A stretch of DNA of 38,161 nucleotides from CAYXVU01 sp964468725 (GTDB taxonomy: Bacteria; Acidobacteriota; Blastocatellia; UBA7656), in NCBI GenBank assembly GCA_964468725.1, contig CAYXVU010000030.1, forward strand, positions 1-38,161, written 5' to 3'. A program made the translations under genes and the position numbers. Shown in pieces: positions 23,414 through 30,516 of the stretch. How positions within the stretch are numbered: position 1 is the first letter of the stretch; each line of letters opens with the position of its first letter. A model generated the notes under the pieces. That model was not told where the DNA came from. It ran no database searches and saw nothing but the letters and a program-made list of their open reading frames with translations.

Positions 23414-25201
23414 ATGAACGCGCGTATCCAATCCGTCCTGACCTTCATCGGCGAGCAGGCCAAACAGATGGGACGCTCTTTTCGCGCGCGCTGGCGCAGA
23501 CTGCTGTTTATTTTTTCATGGTTTGTCGGCCTCTTCATTCTCACGATCTTTGCCGGAATGGAAGTCACCTCGCGGTCGCAATTTTGCGGAAGCTGCCACA
23601 TCATGGAACCATACTTTAATTCGTGGCAGCATTCCTCGCACAAAAACATTCCTTGCGTTGATTGCCACATTCCCCAAGGAGTAACTTCCGGGCTTGCCAA
23701 GAAGTATGAAGCGCTCTCGATGGTCTCCAGCTACTTCACCGGAACCTATGGCACAAAGCCTTGGGCAGAGGTGGGAGATGGTTCCTGTTTGCAATGCCAT
23801 GAGCGCCGGTTGCTGGTCGGTAAACAAACCTTTGAGAATGCCCACTTCAATCACACCCCGCACTTGACGGAGATGCGCGGCGGCGAAAAGCTGCGCTGCA
23901 CCACCTGCCATGCGCAGACCGAACAAGGGAGCCACATATCGGTTTCGAAAGCCACCTGTTTTCTTTGCCATTTCAAGGGTCAGCAACTCAACGAGGGAAC
24001 CGGTCGCTGTACGCTATGCCACGATGTTCCCGATAAGGTGATGACCAAAGCCAATCTGTCGTTCGATCATGCCAATGTGAAGCGCTTCAACATGCAATGC
24101 TTTTCCTGCCATTCCCAAATCATTCAGGGACAGGGCGAGGTGCCGCGAGAACGCTGCAACACCTGTCATAACGACTTGTCGAAGATTCAGAGGATTGGCG
24201 AGACCCAACTGCTTCATCACAAACATGTGACTGAGCATAAGGTCGAATGTACCGATTGCCACATGGAGATTCAGCATAAGAGCACGCCCGCGCAACCAGT
24301 CCAATCGTTGACCTGTGGTTCGTGCCATCGGGACAGCCACTCGGCTGCCAACGACCTTTACTCAGGAGTCGGAGGCAAGGGCGTTCCTCCGATGCCAAGC
24401 GTGATGTTTACCGCCGGGGTGAGTTGCGGGGGCTGCCACGTATTGCCAACCAATCAAGGGCGGTCAAAGGTCTTGAAAGCGAATGACGTGAGTTGCATGG
24501 CCTGTCACGGGCCGCGCTACAACAAGATGCTGGATCGCTGGAAGACGCTGATCGGAGAGCGATTGTCACAGATCAAAGCGGTCTATGCACAGGCGCGCCA
24601 ATCCGGTTCCGCGCACCCGGAAGCCGGGCCGCTCGCCGACGCCTGGGCTAACATCCAACTTGTTGAACAAGGAGTGGGCACTCACAATGTTGAGTACGCT
24701 CTGGCCTTGATCGAAGCCAGTCACGATTTGATTAACCAAGCCCGACAGCAGGCAAACCTCGCGCCGTTGGCCAAAAGCTGGTCATCGCCTGCGTATGAAA
24801 GCTCCTGTTTCCGCTGTCACAGAGGCATCGAGCTCCAGTCCGGAAAGTTTTTCAACCTCAGCTTCTTTCACAAACCGCACGTCAACGCCGGTTTCGAATG
24901 CGCGACCTGCCATCGCCCGCATGAAGAGAAGGCGGAAGGCGAAGTCGTGCGCTTCGGTCAAGAGGGCTGCGCCAATTGCCATCATCAGCAACAGCAACTC
25001 AATCCGAGTTACTGCACGAGTTGCCACGCGGTCGTGTTCAAAAAGAAAGTGCCGTTCAAATCTAAGCTTTTCGATCACTCCTTTCACGTAAAAGACTTGA
25101 GCCAGAAGTGCTCAGACTGCCACCTCGCGCGAGGGGCAATCAGACGATCTCCGAATCTGAATTTCTGTTCCACCTGTCATCCGGACGGGTTTCAAAATTA
25201 G
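23414..25201 (+). CDS. Eighteen-haem membrane-anchored multihaem cytochrome c, NapC/NirT-like start
   Basis: A 595-residue protein. An N-terminal helix (LLFIFSWFVGLFILTIFAGME) and the first haem FCGSCHIMEPY are typical of the NapC/NirT/NrfH quinol-oxidising family. I count 18 CXXCH sites, from Cys58, 81, 125, 162, 182, 199, 229, 248, 279, 301, 338 and 361, then after a haem-free helical segment (about 370-460, with THNVEYALALIEASH) at 465, 496, 519, 534, 566 and 585. It thus looks like a 12-haem part and a 6-haem part joined by a helical spacer. It lies between the two bc-like modules, 6 bases after the first. It may act as a periplasmic wire or as a catalytic terminal enzyme; neither can be decided from sequence. 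The ribosome site is modest (AAGGGG). Confidence 0.93.
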   Translation: MNARIQSVLTFIGEQAKQMGRSFRARWRRLLFIFSWFVGLFILTIFAGMEVTSRSQFCGSCHIMEPYFNSWQHSSHKNIPCVDCHIPQGVTSGLAKKYEALSMVSSYFTGTYGTKPWAEVGDGSCLQCHERRLLVGKQTFENAHFNHTPHLTEMRGGEKLRCTTCHAQTEQGSHISVSKATCFLCHFKGQQLNEGTGRCTLCHDVPDKVMTKANLSFDHANVKRFNMQCFSCHSQIIQGQGEVPRERCNTCHNDLSKIQRIGETQLLHHKHVTEHKVECTDCHMEIQHKSTPAQPVQSLTCGSCHRDSHSAANDLYSGVGGKGVPPMPSVMFTAGVSCGGCHVLPTNQGRSKVLKANDVSCMACHGPRYNKMLDRWKTLIGERLSQIKAVYAQARQSGSAHPEAGPLADAWANIQLVEQGVGTHNVEYALALIEASHDLINQARQQANLAPLAKSWSSPAYESSCFRCHRGIELQSGKFFNLSFFHKPHVNAGFECATCHRPHEEKAEGEVVRFGQEGCANCHHQQQQLNPSYCTSCHAVVFKKKVPFKSKLFDHSFHVKDLSQKCSDCHLARGAIRRSPNLNFCSTCHPDGFQN

Positions 25202-25276
25202 TCACCACCGATCAGGTTGCTGCTCGGTGGCCAGCAAAGCTCTTTGTCACGACGGATTGATAAAGGAGTCTTGATT

Positions 25277-25759
25277 ATGAGTACCTCAACTGAACGTGCA
25301 GATGGGGAGTCGGTGAAGTCCGCCCAGCCCCCGGAAAGCAGCCGCAGAAAGCTTCTCAACTATCTGTTGGGAACCAGCGTCGGCGCGACGGTGATGGCGA
25401 TCTTTTATCCGGTGGTCAAGTTTTTGATCCCGCCCAAGGTTGTCGAAGCAACGCAAAATTCGGTGGTCGCCGGTAACCCCAAAGAGATTGCCCTCAACAG
25501 CGGGCAGATCTTCAAATTCGGCAATCAGCCGGGCATCTTGATTCGCACCTCTGCGGGAGAGTGGAAAGCTTTTTCGGCCACCTGCACGCATCTCGATTGC
25601 ATCGTTCAATATCAGCCTGACCAAAAGATCATCTGGTGCGCTTGTCATAACGGGCAATACAGCTTAACGGGTCAAAACATCGGCGGCCCGCCGCCCCGCC
25701 CGCTGGAGGAGTTCACGGTAAATGTTCAAGGCGATGACATCATCGTTTCGAAATCGTGA
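25277..25759 (+). CDS. Rieske iron-sulfur protein 2 of a bc-like complex
   Basis: A 160-residue protein with a Tat-type start (SRRKLLNYLLGTS) and a membrane helix to about residue 50, followed by the Rieske fold: CTHLDC (Cys103, His105, Cys108) and WCACHNGQY (Cys121, Cys123, His124). The usual CPCH is CACH, a tolerated change since Pro is not a ligand. AAAGGAG sits 8 bases before the ATG at 25277. It heads the second Rieske / cytochrome b / nine-haem module and ends 7 bases before cytochrome b. Sequence differs clearly from Rieske 1, so the modules are old paralogues rather than a recent duplication. Confidence 0.95.
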   Translation: MSTSTERADGESVKSAQPPESSRRKLLNYLLGTSVGATVMAIFYPVVKFLIPPKVVEATQNSVVAGNPKEIALNSGQIFKFGNQPGILIRTSAGEWKAFSATCTHLDCIVQYQPDQKIIWCACHNGQYSLTGQNIGGPPPRPLEEFTVNVQGDDIIVSKS

Positions 25760-25766
25760 GGCCGAT

Positions 25767-26831
25767 ATGAAAACCGCAGGTCTACAACTCTGGCTCGACG
25801 AACGCCTCGGCCTTTCCGCACTCAAAGAATTGGCGAGCGAAAAGGTCGTTCCTCTGCATGGCCACACCATCTGGTATTACTTCGGCGGCATGACGCTCTT
25901 TCTCTTCGCCGTTCAGGTAGCGACGGGAATTTTGTTGCTACTCTACTATCGCCCGAGCGCGGAAAATGCCTTCGAGAGCGTGCAATTCATCATGACCGAC
26001 GTGCAGTTTGGCTGGTTGATTCGCTCAATTCACAGTTGGTCGGCCAATTTGATGATCGCCGTGATGTTCGTTCACATGTTCAGCGTCTATTTTCTGAAGG
26101 CCTACAGAAAACCTCGTGAAATGACTTGGGTGAGCGGAACCCTGCTGTTGTTCATCGTGCTGGGATTCGGGTTCAGCGGCTACTTGCTGCCCTGGAATAA
26201 GCTGGCGTTTTTTGCCACCAAAGTCGGAACCGATATTGCGGGCGTCGTTCCCATCGTCGGCGAGTTCCTGCTGCGATTTCTGCGCGGAGGCGATGAAGTT
26301 ACCGGCGCTACGCTGACGCGCTTTTTCGGATTTCATGTGGCGGTGCTTCCGGCGCTGACGACGGGTCTGATCGGTCTTCATGTCTTGCTGGTGCAGAAAC
26401 ATGGGATGAGCGCCCCGCCAACGGCAGACGGACAACCTGCAAAGACCATGAAGTTCTTCCCGAACTTCTTGCTTCGTGACCTCATCGGTTGGGTTCTGGC
26501 GGTGGGCGCTCTGGCGGCATTGGCGGCGCTCTTTCCCGGAGAACTCGGCGAGAAGGCTGACCCCTTTGCGCCCGCTCCAGCGGGGATTAGGCCGGAGTGG
26601 TATTTCCTCTTTATGTTCGAGACGCTGAAGCGAATCCCGGCCAAAGTTTTAGTCGTTGATGGCGAGGTGCTAGCCATTTTGGCATTTGCGATGGGAGGGC
26701 TTTTTTGGCTGCTCGTGCCCTTCCTCGACCTGTCGCATCGCAATCGCAAGAGAAGTTTGCTCTTCTCCCTCTTCGGGGTTGTGGTGGTCATTTATATCGT
26801 AGCGATGACGGTCATCGGCTATCTGGCTTGA
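25767..26831 (+). CDS. Cytochrome b 2 of a bc-like complex, canonical
   Basis: A 354-residue membrane protein, N- and C-terminal parts fused. All four haem ligands are present: His89 and His103 (SIHSWSAN and FVHMF, 14 apart) and His190 and His205 (GFHVAV and GLHVLL, 15 apart). The quinol-site motif is PEWY (276-279, in IRPEWYFLFMFETLK). The 14/15 spacing is that of cytochrome b6-type proteins. It should oxidise or reduce quinol with two b haems across the inner membrane. TGAGG precedes the ATG. It is followed 11 bases later by the nine-haem cytochrome. It is the functional reference against which the odd first copy stands out. Confidence 0.95.
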   Translation: MKTAGLQLWLDERLGLSALKELASEKVVPLHGHTIWYYFGGMTLFLFAVQVATGILLLLYYRPSAENAFESVQFIMTDVQFGWLIRSIHSWSANLMIAVMFVHMFSVYFLKAYRKPREMTWVSGTLLLFIVLGFGFSGYLLPWNKLAFFATKVGTDIAGVVPIVGEFLLRFLRGGDEVTGATLTRFFGFHVAVLPALTTGLIGLHVLLVQKHGMSAPPTADGQPAKTMKFFPNFLLRDLIGWVLAVGALAALAALFPGELGEKADPFAPAPAGIRPEWYFLFMFETLKRIPAKVLVVDGEVLAILAFAMGGLFWLLVPFLDLSHRNRKRSLLFSLFGVVVVIYIVAMTVIGYLA

Positions 26832-26842
26832 AGGAGGCCGTT

Positions 26843-28135
26843 ATGAGTAAGCGGCAAATGAAGCGCCGAACGGCAGCCGTGCGTCGCGTGAAATGGCTGT
26901 TGGCGGCGACCCTCTTACTGACACTCTGGGTCACCGGAGCGGCGCAGAAAAAAGATTCCTGCCTGGATTGTCACGCACAAATGGAAGGGCCGCTGGCGGA
27001 AGCGGCAGGGCTGATGCAGGAGGATATTCATCGCTCTCGCGGCCTCTCTTGTGTCGATTGTCACGGCGGCGATGCGACGCTTGATGATCCAGCCGGAGCG
27101 ATGAGTCCTTTCAAAGGGTTCATCGGTCGCCCGAAACCGCGAGACATTCCGGCTTTTTGCGGCAAGTGTCACAGCAACGCCGAGAGGATGAAGCAATTTA
27201 ATCCCACACTGCGGGTTGATCAGGAGCAAGAGTATCTTACCAGCGTGCATGGAAAGCTGTTGCAGACAGGAGATCAGCAGGTCGCCACTTGCATCAGTTG
27301 TCATGGCAGCCATGGCGTGCGCGCCGTTACAGACCCATTATCCAAAGTGTATCCGCTCAATGTCGCAGAGACCTGTGCCGCTTGTCACGCCAATGCCGAT
27401 TACATGAAGAGCTACAAGATTCCGCACGATCAATATGCCAAATATAAGACGAGCGTTCATGCGCGGTCGTTATTGGAGCGTCAAGACCTGTCGGCTCCGA
27501 CTTGTAATGATTGTCACGGCAACCATGGCGCGACGCCTCCCGGCATCACCTCCGTCGCTAATGTGTGCGGCGGGTGTCACGTGCGCCAGTCGGAACTGTT
27601 TCGCGGCAGCGTTCACAAAGCGATCTTTGATGCCCGGCAACTGAGCGAGTGCGCGCAGTGCCATCGCCATCACGATATTGTGCAGCCGGATGATGAGATG
27701 ATCGGCGTGGGGGAAAGGTCGGTCTGCGTGAAGTGCCATTCTCAAGGAGACCGAGGCTATCAGGCAGCCGAACAGATACGCGGGCAAATGGATACGCTAG
27801 CAGCCCGTATCGAAAAGGCTTTCGAGATTCTCAGCAAGGCCGAACGCGCTGGCATGGATGTCAGCCGATCAAAGTTTGAGATGAGTCAGGCGAAAGACGC
27901 TCTCACACACGCGCGCGTTCTCGTCCACTCCGTCTCTATGGCCGAAGTAGATCAGGTTATCAGTCCGGGGTTGCAAGTAGCGGATAAAGGCCATCAGGCG
28001 GGAGAAGCCGCTCTCGATGAGTGGAGCTTCAGACGAAAGGGGCTGGGCGTCTCGTTGTTCTTCATCCTGTTTCTCGCTTTGCTCCTCTATCTCAAGATCA
28101 GGCAGATCGAAGGCGCAAAGGAACCGCTGCCTTAA
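26843..28135 (+). CDS. Nine-haem membrane-anchored cytochrome c (module 2)
   Basis: A 430-residue paralogue of the product at 22100. It has a basic N-terminus, a signal or anchor helix (WLLAATLLLTLWVTG), and nine CXXCH sites at Cys40, 70, 106, 150, 178, 221, 242, 270 and 295. A helical region without haem (about 305-395, containing LAARIEKAFEILSKAERAG) and a C-terminal membrane helix (VSLFFILFLALLLYLKI) follow. AAGGAGG lies 5 bases before the ATG at 26843; upstream in-frame sequence overlaps the cytochrome b gene and is rejected. It would receive electrons from the second Rieske protein in place of cytochrome c1 or f. It ends the electron-transfer locus. Confidence 0.93.
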   Translation: MSKRQMKRRTAAVRRVKWLLAATLLLTLWVTGAAQKKDSCLDCHAQMEGPLAEAAGLMQEDIHRSRGLSCVDCHGGDATLDDPAGAMSPFKGFIGRPKPRDIPAFCGKCHSNAERMKQFNPTLRVDQEQEYLTSVHGKLLQTGDQQVATCISCHGSHGVRAVTDPLSKVYPLNVAETCAACHANADYMKSYKIPHDQYAKYKTSVHARSLLERQDLSAPTCNDCHGNHGATPPGITSVANVCGGCHVRQSELFRGSVHKAIFDARQLSECAQCHRHHDIVQPDDEMIGVGERSVCVKCHSQGDRGYQAAEQIRGQMDTLAARIEKAFEILSKAERAGMDVSRSKFEMSQAKDALTHARVLVHSVSMAEVDQVISPGLQVADKGHQAGEAALDEWSFRRKGLGVSLFFILFLALLLYLKIRQIEGAKEPLP

Positions 28136-28427
28136 CGGAGAGAAGCCTCGCGCGAAGGGTTGTTCCCTGCGCGCTCGGTTACCTGTCCGGCAGGTTTGAA
28201 CAGGAAAGAAGCCCGGCGGCGATGGCCTACTCGCCGCCTGTGGACAGAAGCCGTTGACGAAGCGCACGCTGATACGTTGTTGTGATGGCCAACCCTCGAT
28301 AAGACCCGTCAGCGTGATATTTCGCAATCGCTGTGTGATTCACCCCATTCGCCGAACCCGCAAGAGGAATTCCTAGGGATTTGTAGCAGGCATACCGGTT
28401 GCTTGTCATAAAATTGAGGTAATCATC
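28136..28427. other. Intergenic region after the cytochrome locus
   Basis: About 290 bases with no supported gene. It holds a GC-rich hairpin at 28215-28238 and a weaker bulged one near 28150-28175, both compatible with transcription ending after the cytochrome genes. A promoter for the DksA-like gene is expected but not identified. Confidence 0.45.
28215..28238 (+). terminator. GC-rich hairpin, possible end of cytochrome operon
   Basis: GGCGGCGA (28215-28222) pairs with TCGCCGCC (28231-28238) around an 8-base loop, 80 bases after the last cytochrome gene. No T-run follows, so this is a weak terminator call. Confidence 0.3.
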
Positions 28428-28811
28428 ATGGCAGCAAATCATCAGATGAACCGAGACGCGTCGCTCCGTGAGTCCATCCGCAAGCGATTGACCGAAGAGA
28501 AGCAAAAGATTCAAGCGGAGCTTATGGCCGAGCATCAGCCGGGCGAAGAGTTGGCCGAAGGTTGGCAGGAACGCGACGATGCTGCAGAAGATGAAATCCG
28601 CGATGTCGAGTATCAGCATCGTGACGCGCTATTGCAACGAGTGAGGCAGATTGACAGGGCATTGGCGCGTATCGAAACCGGCACCTATGGATTTTGCATT
28701 CGTTGTCGCAAGAAGATTTCTTCCAAACGCCTCGACCTCAATCCGGCAGTCGCGCTCTGCGTTGACTGTCAGGCCAGCGTCGAAGGCGAGATGAACATGC
28801 CGACCTTGTGA
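28428..28811 (+). CDS. DksA/TraR-family zinc-finger protein
   Basis: A 127-residue cytosolic protein with an N-terminal coiled coil (ESIRKRLTEEKQKIQAELM; RVRQIDRALARIETG) and a C-terminal C4 zinc finger: CIRC (Cys90, Cys93) and CVDC (Cys111, Cys114). YGFCIRCRKKIS is the family signature. Members bind the RNA polymerase secondary channel and modulate transcription, often with ppGpp. The spacing between Asp/Glu residues at the coiled-coil tip suggests a DksA-like helper, but strength of effect cannot be told. TGAGGT is 7 bases before the ATG. It opens a run of stress-type small genes on the plus strand. Confidence 0.92.
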   Translation: MAANHQMNRDASLRESIRKRLTEEKQKIQAELMAEHQPGEELAEGWQERDDAAEDEIRDVEYQHRDALLQRVRQIDRALARIETGTYGFCIRCRKKISSKRLDLNPAVALCVDCQASVEGEMNMPTL

Positions 28812-28855
28812 CTTGCTTTCGCCTGCTCGGTTCATCGTTACCCGGAGGTGAAATC

Positions 28856-29368
28856 ATGCGTACCCAAAAGCGCTACACCAATACGACCTTCACCAAGCGA
28901 GTTGATCACATAGAAGGCCATCAAACTCGCCGCGCTCCTGCCGAACCGTTGCTTTGTGAATCCTGCGGCTCCATCTATAAAAACCGCCGCTGGTACAATG
29001 CCACGCGGGTTAAGGAGAAAGCTCTAGAATGGAAGCCTGCGCAACGGGTGACCTGTCCGGCCTGTTTGCAGGCGCGTGAGGGCGTGCCCGGCGGCTTTCT
29101 CTACCTTGACGGCCAATTTAAAAACGCTCACTACGAAGAGGTCGAGCGCCTGCTGCTCAACGAAGCCAAACGCGCCAAGAGCGGCAATCCGCTGGCGCGA
29201 ATCTTGAAGATTGATAAGGAGGACGGCGAGCGCGTCACCATCACGACGACGACCGAACGTCTGGCGCAACGGCTCGGTCACGCGCTCGAAAAGGCTTATG
29301 GCGGGGAAGTGCGCTATGGCTTTTCACACGAAAATAAACTGGCGCGCATCTGGTGGCACAGAGATTGA
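28856..29368 (+). CDS. BCAM0308-family zinc-ribbon protein
   Basis: A 170-residue soluble protein. Two CxxC pairs (LLCESCGSIY and VTCPACLQAR) form a probable zinc ribbon in the N-terminal half; the C-terminal half contains GGFLYLDGQF, NPLARILKI and VTITTTTERLAQRLGHALEKAY, a pattern I recognise from the BCAM0308 family (related to NMD3-type ribbons). GGAGGT is placed 6 bases before the ATG. Function is not established; the family often sits near stress and formate-related genes. It is 44 bases after the DksA-like gene and probably in the same transcript. Confidence 0.85.
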   Translation: MRTQKRYTNTTFTKRVDHIEGHQTRRAPAEPLLCESCGSIYKNRRWYNATRVKEKALEWKPAQRVTCPACLQAREGVPGGFLYLDGQFKNAHYEEVERLLLNEAKRAKSGNPLARILKIDKEDGERVTITTTTERLAQRLGHALEKAYGGEVRYGFSHENKLARIWWHRD

Positions 29369-29439
29369 CCGCAAGTTTGTGAATCGCTTATCCGGCGGGC
29401 GGCAAGCGGCTCGACCCGACTGTCACTGAGACGAGGGAC

Positions 29440-30516
29440 ATGAGCAAGGTCTTCACCAATCGTCACGTCGCCGGTCGGCAACTGGCAAAAAAGTTGGCGC
29501 AGTATCGCCACTGTGTCAACGGGTTGGTGCTCGGACTGCCGCGCGGCGGTGTGCCGGTCGCTTATGAAATCGCGCTCGCGCTCGCGCTGCCGCTTGATGT
29601 TTTTGTGGTTCGTAAACTCGGCGTACCCGGCCACGAAGAGTTAGCGATGGGCGCGATTGCCGCCGGTGGGCTGCGCCTGCTCAATGAAGATGTTGTGCGC
29701 TACTTGCGCCCGTCTGCATCAACGATTGCAGCGGTCACAGCGAAAGAACAGATCGAACTTGAACGTCGTATGCGCGCTTATCGCGGCACGCGTGCGCCGC
29801 TACAGTTTGAAAGTCGCACCGTGATTTTGGTTGATGACGGGCTGGCAACCGGTTCGACCATGCGCGCTGCCATCGCCGCGCTTAGGCAGCAAAACCCCGC
29901 CCGCTTGGTGGTGGCCGTTCCGGTAGCCCCGCTGGCGACCTATTACGAAATCAAAGCCCAAGTTGACGAGATGGTGGCGATCTATCTGCCCGAAAATTTG
30001 CAGAGCGTCAGCGGCTGGTATGAAGATTTTTCGCAGACAACGGATGAAGAGGTCTGCCAGCTTCTCGCTCAGGCTACACCCAGACGGACAGCCGTGATGG
30101 AGGGTAACCCTTCGCCGCTTGCCTCTCGTCACGGTCAAGAAGGAGGTTCGATCATGGCAACCAAAGAGATTCCGCGCGATCAATGGGTCGAGTTTTTTGA
30201 TGGCTTCAGCAAACGCCACGAAGGCTGGCTTGCCACCATCGAAGTCTTACAATCCGACATCGGCGCGCAAACCGAAGCCGAACGCTTACCCTTTGTTGGC
30301 ATCAGCGCCGATGTGAAAGACAACGAAAATCGTTTGGAAATTCGACTTGGCAATCAGCCAAATTCCGGCATCACCCACGCCATCACCTCGCCGACCTGTG
30401 TGCAGGTCAAGCAAAATGAGGAGGGCGAAGACGAAGCGTTAGAGATCGAATCGAGCGACGGTGAAATCACCTTGTTGCGCTTTCGCCGGACGGCCAAAGG
30501 AGAATTTGCCGGATGA
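29440..30516 (+). CDS. Phosphoribosyltransferase-like protein fused in frame to DUF5335
   Basis: A 358-residue protein of two parts. Residues 1-215 are a type I phosphoribosyltransferase fold with GLPRGGVPVA, FVVRKLGVPGHEELAMG and the PRPP-binding VILVDDGLATGSTMRAA (128-144). Residues 239-358 match DUF5335 (EIPRDQWVEFFDGFSKRHEGW). Between them is a short Arg/Pro/Ser linker without a stop. At 30154 an internal ATG (Met239) is preceded by AAGGAGG, so DUF5335 may also be made on its own. Homologues of both parts are usually separate proteins. The substrate of this transferase subfamily is not known. Upstream start: no strong ribosome site (GACGAGGGAC). The stop overlaps the next start (ATGA). 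Confidence 0.86.
   Translation: MSKVFTNRHVAGRQLAKKLAQYRHCVNGLVLGLPRGGVPVAYEIALALALPLDVFVVRKLGVPGHEELAMGAIAAGGLRLLNEDVVRYLRPSASTIAAVTAKEQIELERRMRAYRGTRAPLQFESRTVILVDDGLATGSTMRAAIAALRQQNPARLVVAVPVAPLATYYEIKAQVDEMVAIYLPENLQSVSGWYEDFSQTTDEEVCQLLAQATPRRTAVMEGNPSPLASRHGQEGGSIMATKEIPRDQWVEFFDGFSKRHEGWLATIEVLQSDIGAQTEAERLPFVGISADVKDNENRLEIRLGNQPNSGITHAITSPTCVQVKQNEEGEDEALEIESSDGEITLLRFRRTAKGEFAG
30143..30156 (+). promoter_or_regulatory. Internal ribosome binding site and ATG for stand-alone DUF5335
   Basis: AGGAGGTTCGATCATG puts a strong Shine-Dalgarno about 7 bases before Met239 of the fused frame. DUF5335 homology begins exactly at this Met, which suggests that the site was the original start of a separate gene. 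Confidence 0.6.
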
